64,000 nucleotides of DNA, taken from contig NZ_VTYQ01000003.1 in the NCBI RefSeq assembly GCF_013113835.1, forward strand, positions 310,001-374,000, given 5' to 3'. The DNA is from Vibrio sp. RE88 (GTDB lineage Bacteria; Pseudomonadota; Gammaproteobacteria; Enterobacterales; Vibrionaceae). The position numbers were made by a program, and so were the translations under genes. How positions within the stretch are numbered: position 1 is the first letter of the stretch; the number at the start of each line of letters is the position of its first letter. The notes beneath the pieces are model-generated. The model had not been told where the DNA came from, searched no databases, and saw nothing but the letters and a program-made list of their open reading frames with translations. Positions 18,785-27,699 of the stretch are shown here, piece after piece.

Positions 18785-20797
18785 ATGAACGTTCGTCTGT
18801 CCCATGCCCTCTACATGGGCTTTTCAATCATAATTATCACCACCCTGATTTTAGCTTTCATCGTCTGGTCTCTTGTTAACAAATCTGCCACCATTTCACA
18901 GGAAATAGAGTCTGACGACGTACCCGGAGTGTTGGCCTATTTCAACGTATTGGATGCAATAGGAGGTCTACAAACTAACGCTCTGGAATATCTCAATGGC
19001 GATGCAGGACAACGTAATGCTTTTGAAGTGAATGCCAATGAGTTCCAGCAACACTACTCGCGATTACGAGCGCTAGAGTCAGCTAAAACCTCTGATGTAG
19101 AAAAAATGGATCGCATCATTACTCTCGCGAACCAATACATCGATCGCGTTAATCAAGACATCTTCACCAAATTCAATCCTGCCGATGAGCAGAAGGCCAT
19201 CGATAAAATCAATCAGCTGACCAAAAATGTTGGAGCACCGTTAGAAGACTTACTCGATCAACTGGCAGAAAAACGCTTCACCGAGGCCTACAAAAGCACC
19301 GAGCTCAATAAGACATTGAATCAGGATTTACCGAGTATTCGTTATTATCTTGAGCTGGTCGACGAAGCCGGCGATATGATTGCCACGCTTAATGCCTACA
19401 TTATGGGAGACCCAGCGGCACGAGACACCTTTAATAATGATGCAGGCGCCTTTGCAGGCTATCTTGATAAGCTTCGTCCGCTAGAGCCTGACCCACAAGC
19501 TTCAAGCCAAATCGATGAGGTTGAACAGTATTATTACGATATTATTCGTATTGCTCAGGAAGTATTTGAAGGTTATGACCCTTCAGGTAAGAGGTCAGCA
19601 AACATGCTGGTCGGCGAACTAAAGCAATCCATCATTCTTCCGCTTGAAGAAATCCTCAATAACTCCGCCACTGAAGAAACCAACGACTCTATCCAAGCCT
19701 TAGCAGAACTCAACAACAACATGTCGACCATTATCTTTTGGCTGACCGTCAATGTTGTCGTGGTGTTGATTGTCGGTATTGCCGTCGCTTGGGGCCTATC
19801 CAATATCATCCGTCAGAGACTGGATGTAATTGCAGCTAAAGCTAAGTCCATTGCCGACGGTGATTTGTCAGAACCTCCGATCAACGAAACCAACAAAGAC
19901 GAACTGGGTGAACTCGCTCGCGCAACGGATGCAATGCAACAATCTCTCAGAAGTGTGTTATCCAATATCACGAGTGTTGCTTCTGAAGTTGCCAGTAACA
20001 CGCAGATGGTTGAAGACACAACCAAACTGGTTGCTTCTGGTATTGAAGAGCAAGCAGACAAAGCCACGCTTATCGCCAGTGCCGTCGAAGAGATGACAGT
20101 CACCGTCAATCAGGTTGCCGATCAAAGCACTGACGCTGCAGCAAGTTCACGTCAAGCTGGCGAGGAAGCAACCAATGGCGGTAAATTGATGCAAGAAACT
20201 GTCAATGGCATGAATCGAATCTCCGAAGTCGTCAATGAAACCGCAGAAACGGTCGACAGTTTAGGTAAACGCGGAGAAGAGATCGGTAACGTTATCAAAG
20301 TCATTAATGACATCGCCGAACAAACCAACTTGCTCGCACTCAACGCAGCCATTGAAGCCGCACGAGCCGGTGAACTTGGTCGAGGATTTGCCGTCGTAGC
20401 TGATGAAGTGCGCAGTCTGGCTGAGAGAACCTCAAAAGCGACCGAAGAAGTAGGCGGTTTGATCAGCTCGATTCAGAACGAAACACGTCAGGCCGTAGAG
20501 CGGATGAGCGAAGGGACTCACTTAGTTGCGGAAGGCGTAACCCTGTCTAATTCCGCTGGGGACGCCCTGACACAGATCGTGTCCCGTGCTCAGGATGTCA
20601 ACCAGATGATAGATATGATCGCAACAGCCGGAAACGAGCAAGCCACAGCCGCACAAGAGATGTCGCGTGACATCAATACCATCAGCCAAATTGCCGACAA
20701 TTCGGTACGCACTACCCAAGATGGTGCTCAAGCGGTCAGTCAGCTTTACCGAAAAGTGGAAGAATTGGAACAGGTTGTTGCTCGTTTCAGGCTTTAA
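18785..20797 (+). CDS. Methyl-accepting chemotaxis protein
   Basis: A 670-residue chemoreceptor. Membrane helix 1 is at about residues 11-34, helix 2 at about 317-340 (WLTVNVVVVLIVGIAVAWG). Between them lies a periplasmic domain of about 280 helical residues, long enough for a helical bimodular (HBM) sensor; it has two similar-looking helical-bundle halves (LDAIGGLQTNALEYLNGD and LVDEAGDMIATLNAYIMGD). HAMP follows, then the signalling coiled coil with tip [19 protein letters not shown]. No CheR-docking pentapeptide is seen at the C-terminus. The ligand is unknown; HBM receptors elsewhere sense organic acids or purines. Confidence 0.95.
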   Translation: MNVRLSHALYMGFSIIIITTLILAFIVWSLVNKSATISQEIESDDVPGVLAYFNVLDAIGGLQTNALEYLNGDAGQRNAFEVNANEFQQHYSRLRALESAKTSDVEKMDRIITLANQYIDRVNQDIFTKFNPADEQKAIDKINQLTKNVGAPLEDLLDQLAEKRFTEAYKSTELNKTLNQDLPSIRYYLELVDEAGDMIATLNAYIMGDPAARDTFNNDAGAFAGYLDKLRPLEPDPQASSQIDEVEQYYYDIIRIAQEVFEGYDPSGKRSANMLVGELKQSIILPLEEILNNSATEETNDSIQALAELNNNMSTIIFWLTVNVVVVLIVGIAVAWGLSNIIRQRLDVIAAKAKSIADGDLSEPPINETNKDELGELARATDAMQQSLRSVLSNITSVASEVASNTQMVEDTTKLVASGIEEQADKATLIASAVEEMTVTVNQVADQSTDAAASSRQAGEEATNGGKLMQETVNGMNRISEVVNETAETVDSLGKRGEEIGNVIKVINDIAEQTNLLALNAAIEAARAGELGRGFAVVADEVRSLAERTSKATEEVGGLISSIQNETRQAVERMSEGTHLVAEGVTLSNSAGDALTQIVSRAQDVNQMIDMIATAGNEQATAAQEMSRDINTISQIADNSVRTTQDGAQAVSQLYRKVEELEQVVARFRL

Positions 20798-20806
20798 TCA
20801 AATAAA

Positions 20807-20835
20807 AAAGGCTTAGCCTCCATGGCTAAGCCTTT
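20807..20835. terminator. Bidirectional terminator between MCP and serC
   Basis: 12-base stem AAAGGCTTAGCC / GGCTAAGCCTTT with a TCCAT loop, A-rich on the left and T-rich on the right, between convergent genes. Confidence 0.92.
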
Positions 20836-20852
20836 CTTCTTCTGTCTCAGGA

Positions 20853-21935
20853 TTACGCGTTTGCCGCTTCGAATTCCTTCATGAATTCAACCAACGCTTT
20901 TACACCTTCTACAGGCATCGCATTGTAAATAGAAGCACGCATACCACCGACAGCGCGGTGACCTTTCAATGAAACAAGGCCTTTCGCTGCTGCCTGTTCT
21001 AGGAATAGGCCGTCCAATTCAGGCTTAGCAAGTTGGAAAGGTACGTTCATTCGTGAACGGTTCTGGGCGTAAACCTCGTTTTTATAGAAATCAGAGCTAT
21101 CAATACATTCATAAAGAATCGCTGCTTTCTCACGGTTCATCTGCTCCATAGCGGCGACACCGCCCTGCTCTTTCAACCACTTGAACACCAAGCCAGACAA
21201 GTACCAAGCGAAAGTTGGTGGCGTGTTAAACATCGAGTCTTTTTCTGCCAGAATCTTGTAGCTGATGAAACTCGGTAACAGCTCGTGAGCAAGATTTAGC
21301 AAGTCATCACGGACGATGGCAATACAGATTCCCGCAGGGCCAATGTTCTTTTGAGCGCCAGCGTAAATAACGCCGTATTGAGAGACGTCGATCTCTCTTG
21401 AAAGTATGTTGGATGACATATCCGCAACGATGGGTTTATCCGTCTTAGGCAGTTCTGAAATCTCAATACCATCGATAGTCTCATTTGGACAAAAATGCAC
21501 ATAAGCGGATTGAGGGTCAATCTTCCATTCTGACGTATCAGTGACAGCCAATTTGCCTTCTTTTGTGGTCTTGGCATTAAATACATCCACTTCGCAGTAT
21601 TTTGCCGCTTCTTTGATTGCACTTTCTGCCCAGTACCCAGCATCAACGTAGGTCGCTTTCTTAGCGCTACCTAGCAGGTTTAGTGGGACGGCAGCAAACT
21701 GAGCACGAGCACCACCCTGACAGAACAGAACTTTGTAGTTGTCAGGGATGTTCAGTAGGTCACGAAGATCTTGTTCTGCATCCTCAGCCACCTTAATAAA
21801 CTCTTTGCTTCGGTGGCTAATTTCCATCACAGAGGTACCCAATCCGTTCCATTCAACGAATTCGGATTGCGCTTTTTCCATTACAGCTCTAGGCAGCCCC
21901 GCTGGTCCGGCACTAAAGTTATAAACATTGTCCAT
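20853..21935 (-). CDS. serC: Phosphoserine aminotransferase SerC
   Basis: A 360-residue PLP enzyme converting 3-phosphohydroxypyruvate to phosphoserine (serine synthesis) and also acting in the pyridoxal phosphate pathway. The N-terminus [17 protein letters not shown] and the PLP-lysine segment [12 protein letters not shown] are diagnostic, and length matches the family. In enterobacteria serC precedes aroA; here the next gene on this strand is not aroA, so it appears to be a single-gene unit. Confidence 0.98.
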   Translation of the reverse strand: MDNVYNFSAGPAGLPRAVMEKAQSEFVEWNGLGTSVMEISHRSKEFIKVAEDAEQDLRDLLNIPDNYKVLFCQGGARAQFAAVPLNLLGSAKKATYVDAGYWAESAIKEAAKYCEVDVFNAKTTKEGKLAVTDTSEWKIDPQSAYVHFCPNETIDGIEISELPKTDKPIVADMSSNILSREIDVSQYGVIYAGAQKNIGPAGICIAIVRDDLLNLAHELLPSFISYKILAEKDSMFNTPPTFAWYLSGLVFKWLKEQGGVAAMEQMNREKAAILYECIDSSDFYKNEVYAQNRSRMNVPFQLAKPELDGLFLEQAAAKGLVSLKGHRAVGGMRASIYNAMPVEGVKALVEFMKEFEAANA

Positions 21936-22011
21936 TTCGAGATTCCTTGCTCATGCTTTCAATAAGTAATGACAGGATTAATAGCACGTTTTCTCACGTA
22001 TAAAAAGCAAG

Positions 22012-22036
22012 AAAAGAGGTCTTTAGACCTCTTTTT
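22012..22036 (-). terminator. Terminator after the DUF945 gene
   Basis: Stem AAAAGAGGTC / GACCTCTTTT with a four-base loop, 25 bases past the stop of the leftward DUF945 gene. Confidence 0.85.
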
Positions 22037-22060
22037 CATGTAAGCGATAAAAATCCTAAC

Positions 22061-23329
22061 TTATGGCTGCATCATCGCCGGTAGTAGTATCGCCATTAAA
22101 GGGATTTGCTGTCCGTTTTCGAATACAAGATTGCCATCCTTTAGCTCAGCCTGGATCTGGTAGCCCTTGTCATTCTGACTAATAAACTCCATCACCATCG
22201 CTTCATCGACACCTTGTTTAATGAAAGGATACTGTTCAACCAAGCCGTTGGAGAAGAACGTATCTAAATTCCCCGTTAAAGAAGGGAGAATGTTGGCAGG
22301 GTTTTGAGTAACATTAGTGGTGCCTTCTGGCACGGTAATTTTCCAAGTACTTTCGAACTCTCCATTGTCACCTAAGGTCAGAGCCATTTTGTTCATAGAC
22401 AAGTAGAAACCTTTTGAAAATAGGGTTTCCACGTAAGGAATCGCATCTTGGATATCGTCTGCCGTCAGCACCGGGTTATTCTGATACATGCTCACCAAAT
22501 GCTCAAATGAGCTGCTGTCTAAATCGCCAAATTCCAAATCCAGCACCAAGTTGTCCACTTCGTCTTCAGACATAAGTAACTTATCAACGCTCACAACATG
22601 TTTGCTATTCACACGTTGAGAGGCATCATCAAGTGAAGAAGCAAACTGATATTGACCGCTTTTCAGTGAGAACAAAGGGGTTTGAGTGGAATCGAGAACC
22701 GACATATCCGCAATGTTGATTTTCTGATCGCCAAGCCAAAAACTGTTTTGCTTTCTGCCGAGACCTGAGCCCGTAATGTTCGACAGCAGCATTTTTTCGC
22801 CTGTATTGAAATCGACCTCAACAGAAGGAATATTTAGGTCGTAGCTAACTTCACCCAATACCGTAACGTGACCTTTTAGAGACGAAGGCGTCACTGATAC
22901 CATAGCGCCGCCGTCACCTTCCATCGTTTGATGCCAGTTACCCAACTCCAAAGCATAATCCGTATTGCCATTGAGCTGAGTCACCGTTGTCATGGTTAAA
23001 GGAAACTGCTCGGCATTTTCCAATGTGGATTCTGCCTTCAAACTAAACAAACCATGGGTGACATGGCTATTCACTACGAATTCCGTTGGCAGTCCATCGA
23101 TTTCCAGTTGGCTGACAAGCTCTGGATCCGCAACCGTATAACGAGTTTGTACTTCAGAAGAGAGGTAGCCGCGGTCGTAGGAGACAACTTCAGCTTTCAC
23201 CGAGTCGTTGCTTAGATGTGCAATGCCATCATGGATAACATTTTGTCCAATTTGTCCTACTGCCAAAGGCCAGCATAAAGCCAGAGCAATTGCGCCACCA
23301 ATAGCGCCGTATTTTTTCAACTGATGCAT
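22061..23329 (-). CDS. YdgA-like DUF945 family protein
   Basis: A 422-residue protein with an N-terminal membrane anchor or uncleaved signal (about residues 3-24: KKYGAIGGAIALALCWPLAVG) and a long periplasmic beta-rich region. The opening resembles the DUF945/YdgA family (IAHLSNDSVKAEVVSYDRGYLSSEVQTRYTV). Family members are anchored in the inner membrane and their biochemical role is unclear. ATG 23329 is preferred to an upstream codon because AAGTGAAG lies before it and the anchor then begins at residue 3. Flanked by terminators, so monocistronic. Confidence 0.85.
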   Translation of the reverse strand: MHQLKKYGAIGGAIALALCWPLAVGQIGQNVIHDGIAHLSNDSVKAEVVSYDRGYLSSEVQTRYTVADPELVSQLEIDGLPTEFVVNSHVTHGLFSLKAESTLENAEQFPLTMTTVTQLNGNTDYALELGNWHQTMEGDGGAMVSVTPSSLKGHVTVLGEVSYDLNIPSVEVDFNTGEKMLLSNITGSGLGRKQNSFWLGDQKINIADMSVLDSTQTPLFSLKSGQYQFASSLDDASQRVNSKHVVSVDKLLMSEDEVDNLVLDLEFGDLDSSSFEHLVSMYQNNPVLTADDIQDAIPYVETLFSKGFYLSMNKMALTLGDNGEFESTWKITVPEGTTNVTQNPANILPSLTGNLDTFFSNGLVEQYPFIKQGVDEAMVMEFISQNDKGYQIQAELKDGNLVFENGQQIPLMAILLPAMMQP

Positions 23330-23507
23330 GTCATTATCTTCACTTAGGTATTTCTTGCAGTTTACACCAAAAAACATTGAGTTAAATCAGAGTATTGGCT
23401 TTCTTCACAAATCGAAGACGAATCTAAAACCTGTGTCTCAGTCACTCTGAGTAATCCTTGTTAGAGTAATTTCAGATCAGGGAGTTCATTAGAGACAGGC
23501 GACAATC

Positions 23508-25445
23508 GTGAATCAGTATGCCTTACTGTGCTTAGACAACAATCCTATTAGTGTAGAGCAACTCCGACGAGAGCTGGGTCAATTCGCTGCAAGGTTCGAC
23601 ATTCATACGGCGGATACATTAGAGGATGCACACGCATCGCTGGCTTACTGTCAGGAAAACCAGCAACCTGTTGCTCTGGTACTGGCCAGCCATCATGAAA
23701 ACTTTAATGGCGCTGAATTTCTAATCCAATTAGACAGAAACCACCATACGCAAAGTGCACGCAAAATTTTGCTCAGCTGCGGACAGGACATTCAAGCGAT
23801 ATTGTCTGCCGTCAATGAAGGTCGGCTGGATCATTGCCTGACTAAGCCGTTGCAGGACAACTTGGTGTACAAAACGGTCAAAAAAGAACTCACGACTTTT
23901 ATTCTAAAACACGACCCAGAAAACCTTCTCGCATATAGTCAGATACTCGATCAGCAGCGTCTTCTCAGAGCGCACATCGAACTCAAAATGCGCAGCTACC
24001 GCGAAGGCTTTATCACTGATCATCACACGCTCTCCGATCAAGAACTCGCCGAACAAGTCATCTCTGCTTTACACGATTTCTTCTCAGATCAGGACGACAC
24101 CCGCGCTTGCCGAACTTATTCGTCCGAACATCTACTCACGATTGAAGGTGAAGAAAATCAATTTCTCTGGTTCATTACTAAAGGGGAAGTTGCGCTATAC
24201 AAGAAAGACGACCTCGGCATACAGCGCGAAGTCGTCAGACACACTAAAGGTAATATTGTCGGGGGAATGTCGTTTGTTACAGGTGAACCCTCCTTCTCGA
24301 CGGCGCTGACTCTAAAACAAACTGAGGTGATTAAACTCGACCGAGACATTTTCGCTAAAGTCATGCATTCCAACACTGCCCTGCTTCCTCTGTTTACTAA
24401 CCTACTTTTGCGCCACTTTAATCGTCGTCTACAGCGCAGTATCAACACTAAACTTGAACTGCAAAAGACGCTTGAATCCCTAGAGTCTGCCCATCAACAA
24501 CTCATTGAGCGTGAAAAGATGGCAATGCTAGGTCAACTGGTCGCGGGCGTTGCTCATGAGCTAAACAATCCGGTTGCGGCCATTCTTCGCAGTACAGAAA
24601 CGCTAACGGCTAACATTCATAAATTAGTCGGTGATACTGAGCAATCCAAACTCAAAGCTCTAGGCGCGGATCTTCTAGCTAAATCGCTCGATTCCAAACC
24701 GAGGTCAACTTCTGACGAACGGCAATTAGCCAAAAATATAGAACCTCAGGTGGGTGAACGCCGCGTCGCTAAAAAGCTGGTCAAACTCGGGTTAGAAGAC
24801 AATCACGAGTGGTTGAAGCGCGCTCAAAATAACAAAACCGATGTAGCGCACGAACTCGACGTTCTCGAGAGTTACCACATTACAGGAACAACACTACGGT
24901 CCATCAATGTTTGTGCTCAACGTATCGCCGATATGGTGAAAAGCCTTAAAGGCTACGCGCGACCAGACGATGAGACGTTTCGACTATCGGATCTTCATGA
25001 AGGGATTGAAGATACACTGGTCATCTTTGAAAATAAGCTCAAGATGCACAGCGTAGAAAAAGAGTACGGTGACTTGCCACCGATACGCTGTATGCCAATG
25101 GCTCTACAGCAAGTCTGGACTAACCTCATTTCCAACGCTATCGACGCTCTTCCTGAAAGAGGGACACTTTTGATTCAATCTGAAATTCGCAGCCATAACG
25201 ACCAACAATGGGCTGTCATTTCAATTGCAGACAATGGTTGTGGTATCTCCAAAAAGCTACAGCGTCAAATTTTTGCCCTCAACTTTACCACCAAAAAGGA
25301 AGGCAATTTTGGATTAGGCATAGGCCTATCAGTTTGCCAGCAAATTGTTCATCAGCACGGGGGGCGGATTGAAGTAGAGTCTCAACCTAATCAATTCACC
25401 AAAATGTCAGTGTGGCTCCCACTGCAGACACACGACACAATGTAA
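23508..25445 (+). CDS. Histidine kinase with degenerate receiver and cNMP-like domain
   Basis: A 645-residue cytosolic kinase starting at GTG. Residues 1-130 form a receiver domain aligning collinearly with the next gene's product, but position 61 is Ser (LVLASHH) where the partner has Asp61 (LILCDHI), and the acidic pair is D10/N11 instead of D10/D11, so it should not be phosphorylated. About residues 185-300 are a cyclic-nucleotide-binding-like beta roll (FLWFITKGEVALY), but the binding cassette GGMSFVTGEPSFSTA lacks the usual Glu and Arg. A coiled coil leads to the dimerisation domain with phospho-acceptor His350 (GVAHELNNP). The ATPase domain has N box QVWTNLISNAIDAL, G1 ADNGCGIS and G2 FGLGIGLS. 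It is probably an operon with the receiver gene, nine bases downstream. Confidence 0.92.
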   Translation: MNQYALLCLDNNPISVEQLRRELGQFAARFDIHTADTLEDAHASLAYCQENQQPVALVLASHHENFNGAEFLIQLDRNHHTQSARKILLSCGQDIQAILSAVNEGRLDHCLTKPLQDNLVYKTVKKELTTFILKHDPENLLAYSQILDQQRLLRAHIELKMRSYREGFITDHHTLSDQELAEQVISALHDFFSDQDDTRACRTYSSEHLLTIEGEENQFLWFITKGEVALYKKDDLGIQREVVRHTKGNIVGGMSFVTGEPSFSTALTLKQTEVIKLDRDIFAKVMHSNTALLPLFTNLLLRHFNRRLQRSINTKLELQKTLESLESAHQQLIEREKMAMLGQLVAGVAHELNNPVAAILRSTETLTANIHKLVGDTEQSKLKALGADLLAKSLDSKPRSTSDERQLAKNIEPQVGERRVAKKLVKLGLEDNHEWLKRAQNNKTDVAHELDVLESYHITGTTLRSINVCAQRIADMVKSLKGYARPDDETFRLSDLHEGIEDTLVIFENKLKMHSVEKEYGDLPPIRCMPMALQQVWTNLISNAIDALPERGTLLIQSEIRSHNDQQWAVISIADNGCGISKKLQRQIFALNFTTKKEGNFGLGIGLSVCQQIVHQHGGRIEVESQPNQFTKMSVWLPLQTHDTM

Positions 25446-25454
25446 GGATTCAAT

Positions 25455-25952
25455 ATGACTAAATACCTAATCTTATGTGTCGATGACGAACGCGAAGTGC
25501 TAGACAGCGTGATTCAGGATCTCGACTGCTTTGAAGAACACTTTGACCTTGAAGCAGCGGAATCTGTCGCGGAAGCGAAATCCATAATTGAAGAGATTGA
25601 GCAAGACGGAGGAAAGTTGGCGCTGATCCTATGCGACCACATTATGCCTGAGCAAACTGGCATCAGCTTTCTCATCGAACTGAATGACAATGCATCCACT
25701 CAAACGGCTCGCAAAGTATTGTTAACTGGCCAAGCCGGATTGGAAGACACAGTAGAAGCTGTGAATCACTCCAGCCTACATTTTTACATTGCAAAACCCT
25801 GGCGAGGGGACAGCTTACGCGATGTCATCAAAAAGCAACTGACCCAGTACATGATAGAAAACAATACAGATTTGATGCCCTGGGCAGCCATTCTCGATAC
25901 GGAACAAATCTTAGATGCTGTCGCAAAAAATCGAATCAATTTTGGAGAATAG
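25455..25952 (+). CDS. Receiver-domain response regulator without effector domain
   Basis: A 165-residue protein with a full phospho-acceptor set: D10/D11 (CVDDE), Asp61 (LILCDHIMP), Thr in LLTGQ and Lys in IAKPW. After the receiver only about 40 residues remain (PWAAILDTEQILDAVAKNRINF), and this tail also resembles the kinase region after its own receiver (AYSQILDQQRLLRAHI). There is no DNA-binding or enzymatic output domain, so output is by protein contact, in the manner of CheY or HoxJ-type partners. It lies nine bases after the kinase stop and is surely cotranscribed. Confidence 0.92.
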   Translation: MTKYLILCVDDEREVLDSVIQDLDCFEEHFDLEAAESVAEAKSIIEEIEQDGGKLALILCDHIMPEQTGISFLIELNDNASTQTARKVLLTGQAGLEDTVEAVNHSSLHFYIAKPWRGDSLRDVIKKQLTQYMIENNTDLMPWAAILDTEQILDAVAKNRINFGE

Positions 25953-25973
25953 ATCACCAAATTGTGCGCATTT

Positions 25974-25989
25974 TGGCATATTGATTGCT
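25974..25989 (+). promoter_or_regulatory. Candidate sigma-54 promoter upstream of the OMP gene
   Basis: TGGCATATTGATTGCT has GG and GC separated by exactly ten bases, the defining -24/-12 geometry, with TTGC intact and the TGGCAC half mismatched at two bases. It lies 135 bases before the outer-membrane-protein ATG, just after the response-regulator stop. No activator site was identified. Confidence 0.35.
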
Positions 25990-26123
25990 TCAACATGTAA
26001 ATAACGACAAAACAATGACATTTTTGTAGTGTAGGACTACGACAATGCATTATGATGTCTCGATATGGCAGCGCTCCGTCGCACCAAACCAAGGAAATTA
26101 ACAAGAATAGGTTTTTCTTTCGT

Positions 26124-26678
26124 ATGCGTAAAACAATCTTAGCTGCAGCCCTTGTGCTAGCATCTGGTCAAGCTTTTGCAGAGACCGACCCAAACAGCCC
26201 AACCGTAATGAGTAACTTCAGCTACGATTACCTGGAAGCTCGCATTGGCGCAAGTCCTGTAACGTTCGGCGCGGCTGCAAGTAAATCTATCCACCCAAAC
26301 GCTCATGTGATTGGTCGTGTTGATTCAGAGTTTGAAGGTGATTATGACGCGGCAGCCGGTTTTGGCTTCCATGCGCCAATCAACAACTGGGCTGATTTTA
26401 CTGGTGAAATGCTATTCCGCCTTGTTGATTTTGGTGGCAAAGAAGGTAAAGGCACTGACACAGGTATGGAATTGAACCTAGGGGTTCGCCAATGGCTAGG
26501 CCCACAATTAGAAGTGGGCGGCAAAGCGGGCTATGTCTCCATCGAAGATAACGATGACTGGATTGGTTCAGCGTATGTACGCTTCCACTCAACAGAGCTT
26601 TTCTCAATTGGTGCTGAAGCGCGCATTAATGATTTCTACGGTGACCAGCTAATGTTCACCACGCGATTCAAGTTCTGA
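26124..26678 (+). CDS. Small outer-membrane beta-barrel protein
   Basis: A 184-residue protein with a signal peptide (MRKTILAAALVLASGQAFA, cleavage after Ala19) and alternating amphipathic strands ending in FTTRFKF, the C-terminal Phe signature recognised by the BAM complex. Eight strands seem possible (OmpA/OmpW-sized barrel). No named family is recognised. The start is ATG 26124 because the signal peptide begins there; in-frame codons upstream add a polar stretch unlike a leader. It ends in a strong terminator shared with tfoX. A possible link to the upstream kinase operon is only positional. Confidence 0.82.
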   Translation: MRKTILAAALVLASGQAFAETDPNSPTVMSNFSYDYLEARIGASPVTFGAAASKSIHPNAHVIGRVDSEFEGDYDAAAGFGFHAPINNWADFTGEMLFRLVDFGGKEGKGTDTGMELNLGVRQWLGPQLEVGGKAGYVSIEDNDDWIGSAYVRFHSTELFSIGAEARINDFYGDQLMFTTRFKF

Positions 26679-26710
26679 TAATACGTTTCAGGACGAAACA
26701 ACCAAATACT

Positions 26711-26742
26711 AAAAAGCCGAGGTCATTGACCTCGGCTTTTTT
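26711..26742. terminator. Bidirectional terminator between the OMP gene and tfoX
   Basis: Perfect 14-base stem AAAAAGCCGAGGTC / GACCTCGGCTTTTT with an ATT loop. Confidence 0.94.
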
Positions 26743-26765
26743 ATGTCTGTAACTCAGCGATTGTA

Positions 26766-27353
26766 TTACGCACAACTCGCTAGAAGCTGACGTTTACGCG
26801 GCTCTTGGATAAGCTTCCAATGTACCCCATCAATGGCACCAGCAAATTTCCAAAGTAACTTAACATCGACATCATTGCCGTATGTCGCTTTCACTTTGGA
26901 GAACACTTCAGGTGCGCCAAGCTCTAAGAAGGTGTCAACATCAACAACACCCGCTTTCTTCACCATGCGTTCAAGTGTGAGCTGCATGTTCGGCAAATCT
27001 CTTAAACGACGGCTCGCTGACGACTTCTTATAGTGACGCTGAGACACCGAAAACTTGATCGAATTCTCGACAATCTCATCTAAAAGCTCATTTTTATTAT
27101 TAAATAGATGAGTAATATCGTAGTAATTCACCGTCGCAGTCGTTTGTTTTTTAACATGACGGTACTTGATACAGCCTAAATCCGTCAATTTGTCATCTAA
27201 ATAGTCACCACCTCGAATAAACACCTTGTCAGCACTCATTAGGGCAAACATTGCGTCCTGTTTGAATAAACCCGTTCCACCAAACATTGAACGTTTTTGG
27301 AAACTACCAAACTTGTTAACGTAATTAATAAATTGTTGCTCTGTCATATCCAT
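26766..27353 (-). CDS. tfoX: Competence regulator TfoX/Sxy
   Basis: A 195-residue regulator that, with CRP, switches on DNA-uptake genes in vibrios, usually in response to chitin. The N-terminal TfoX domain has RSMFGGTGLFKQDAMFAL, and the C-terminal domain has RDLPNMQLTLERMVKKAG and FLELGAPEVFSKVKA. I assign TfoX rather than the paralogue TfoY because the upstream leader lacks any recognisable cyclic-di-GMP (GEMM) riboswitch core and because of close recalled similarity to V. cholerae TfoX. ATG at 27353 has AAGGA only three bases ahead; ATG at 27347 has better spacing (nine bases). The long upstream leader fits the known post-transcriptional control of tfoX by the TfoR sRNA. Confidence 0.88.
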   Translation of the reverse strand: MDMTEQQFINYVNKFGSFQKRSMFGGTGLFKQDAMFALMSADKVFIRGGDYLDDKLTDLGCIKYRHVKKQTTATVNYYDITHLFNNKNELLDEIVENSIKFSVSQRHYKKSSASRRLRDLPNMQLTLERMVKKAGVVDVDTFLELGAPEVFSKVKATYGNDVDVKLLWKFAGAIDGVHWKLIQEPRKRQLLASCA

Positions 27354-27699
27354 TGATCCTTCTAATCTAGAAAACCCCGATTATTTATGATCACCAGATA
27401 GCAGCAGCTTTAAGCGAAAAATGTAAATCAGCCAGCGAAGCTATGGTTTATGTTTTTATTAGCATACCGACTGCAAGTACTATAAATGATAGTTAACGTT
27501 ACAAAATAAGTCTGTGCACAGCTCACACCAATAAAACTAAATTCATATAAAATCGGGACTGACATCACACAAGTGTGGTTTCCATACTTCACTGCCAAAA
27601 ATACATCGGACAAAAACTCTCAATTAACTTATCAATAATTTGCATAATAATGGTCTGGGAAGTTAAACTGTAACTAGTAGAATCTTTAGCTGATCAAGC
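27354..27699. other. 346-base divergent intergenic region, tfoX leader
   Basis: AT-rich, no credible gene. On the leftward strand it must hold the tfoX promoter and leader; on the rightward strand the HDOD gene promoter. A TGTGA half-site occurs twice on the leftward strand (TGTGAGCTGTGCACA near 27513-27527 and TGTGATGTCAGT near 27558-27569), but neither is a full CRP palindrome. No GEMM riboswitch sequence is visible. Confidence 0.5.

Noticed and set aside
27354..27699. Cyclic-di-GMP riboswitch upstream of the tfoX-family gene
   Set aside because: No GGCAAACC-type GEMM core or paired receptor sequence was found on the leftward strand.
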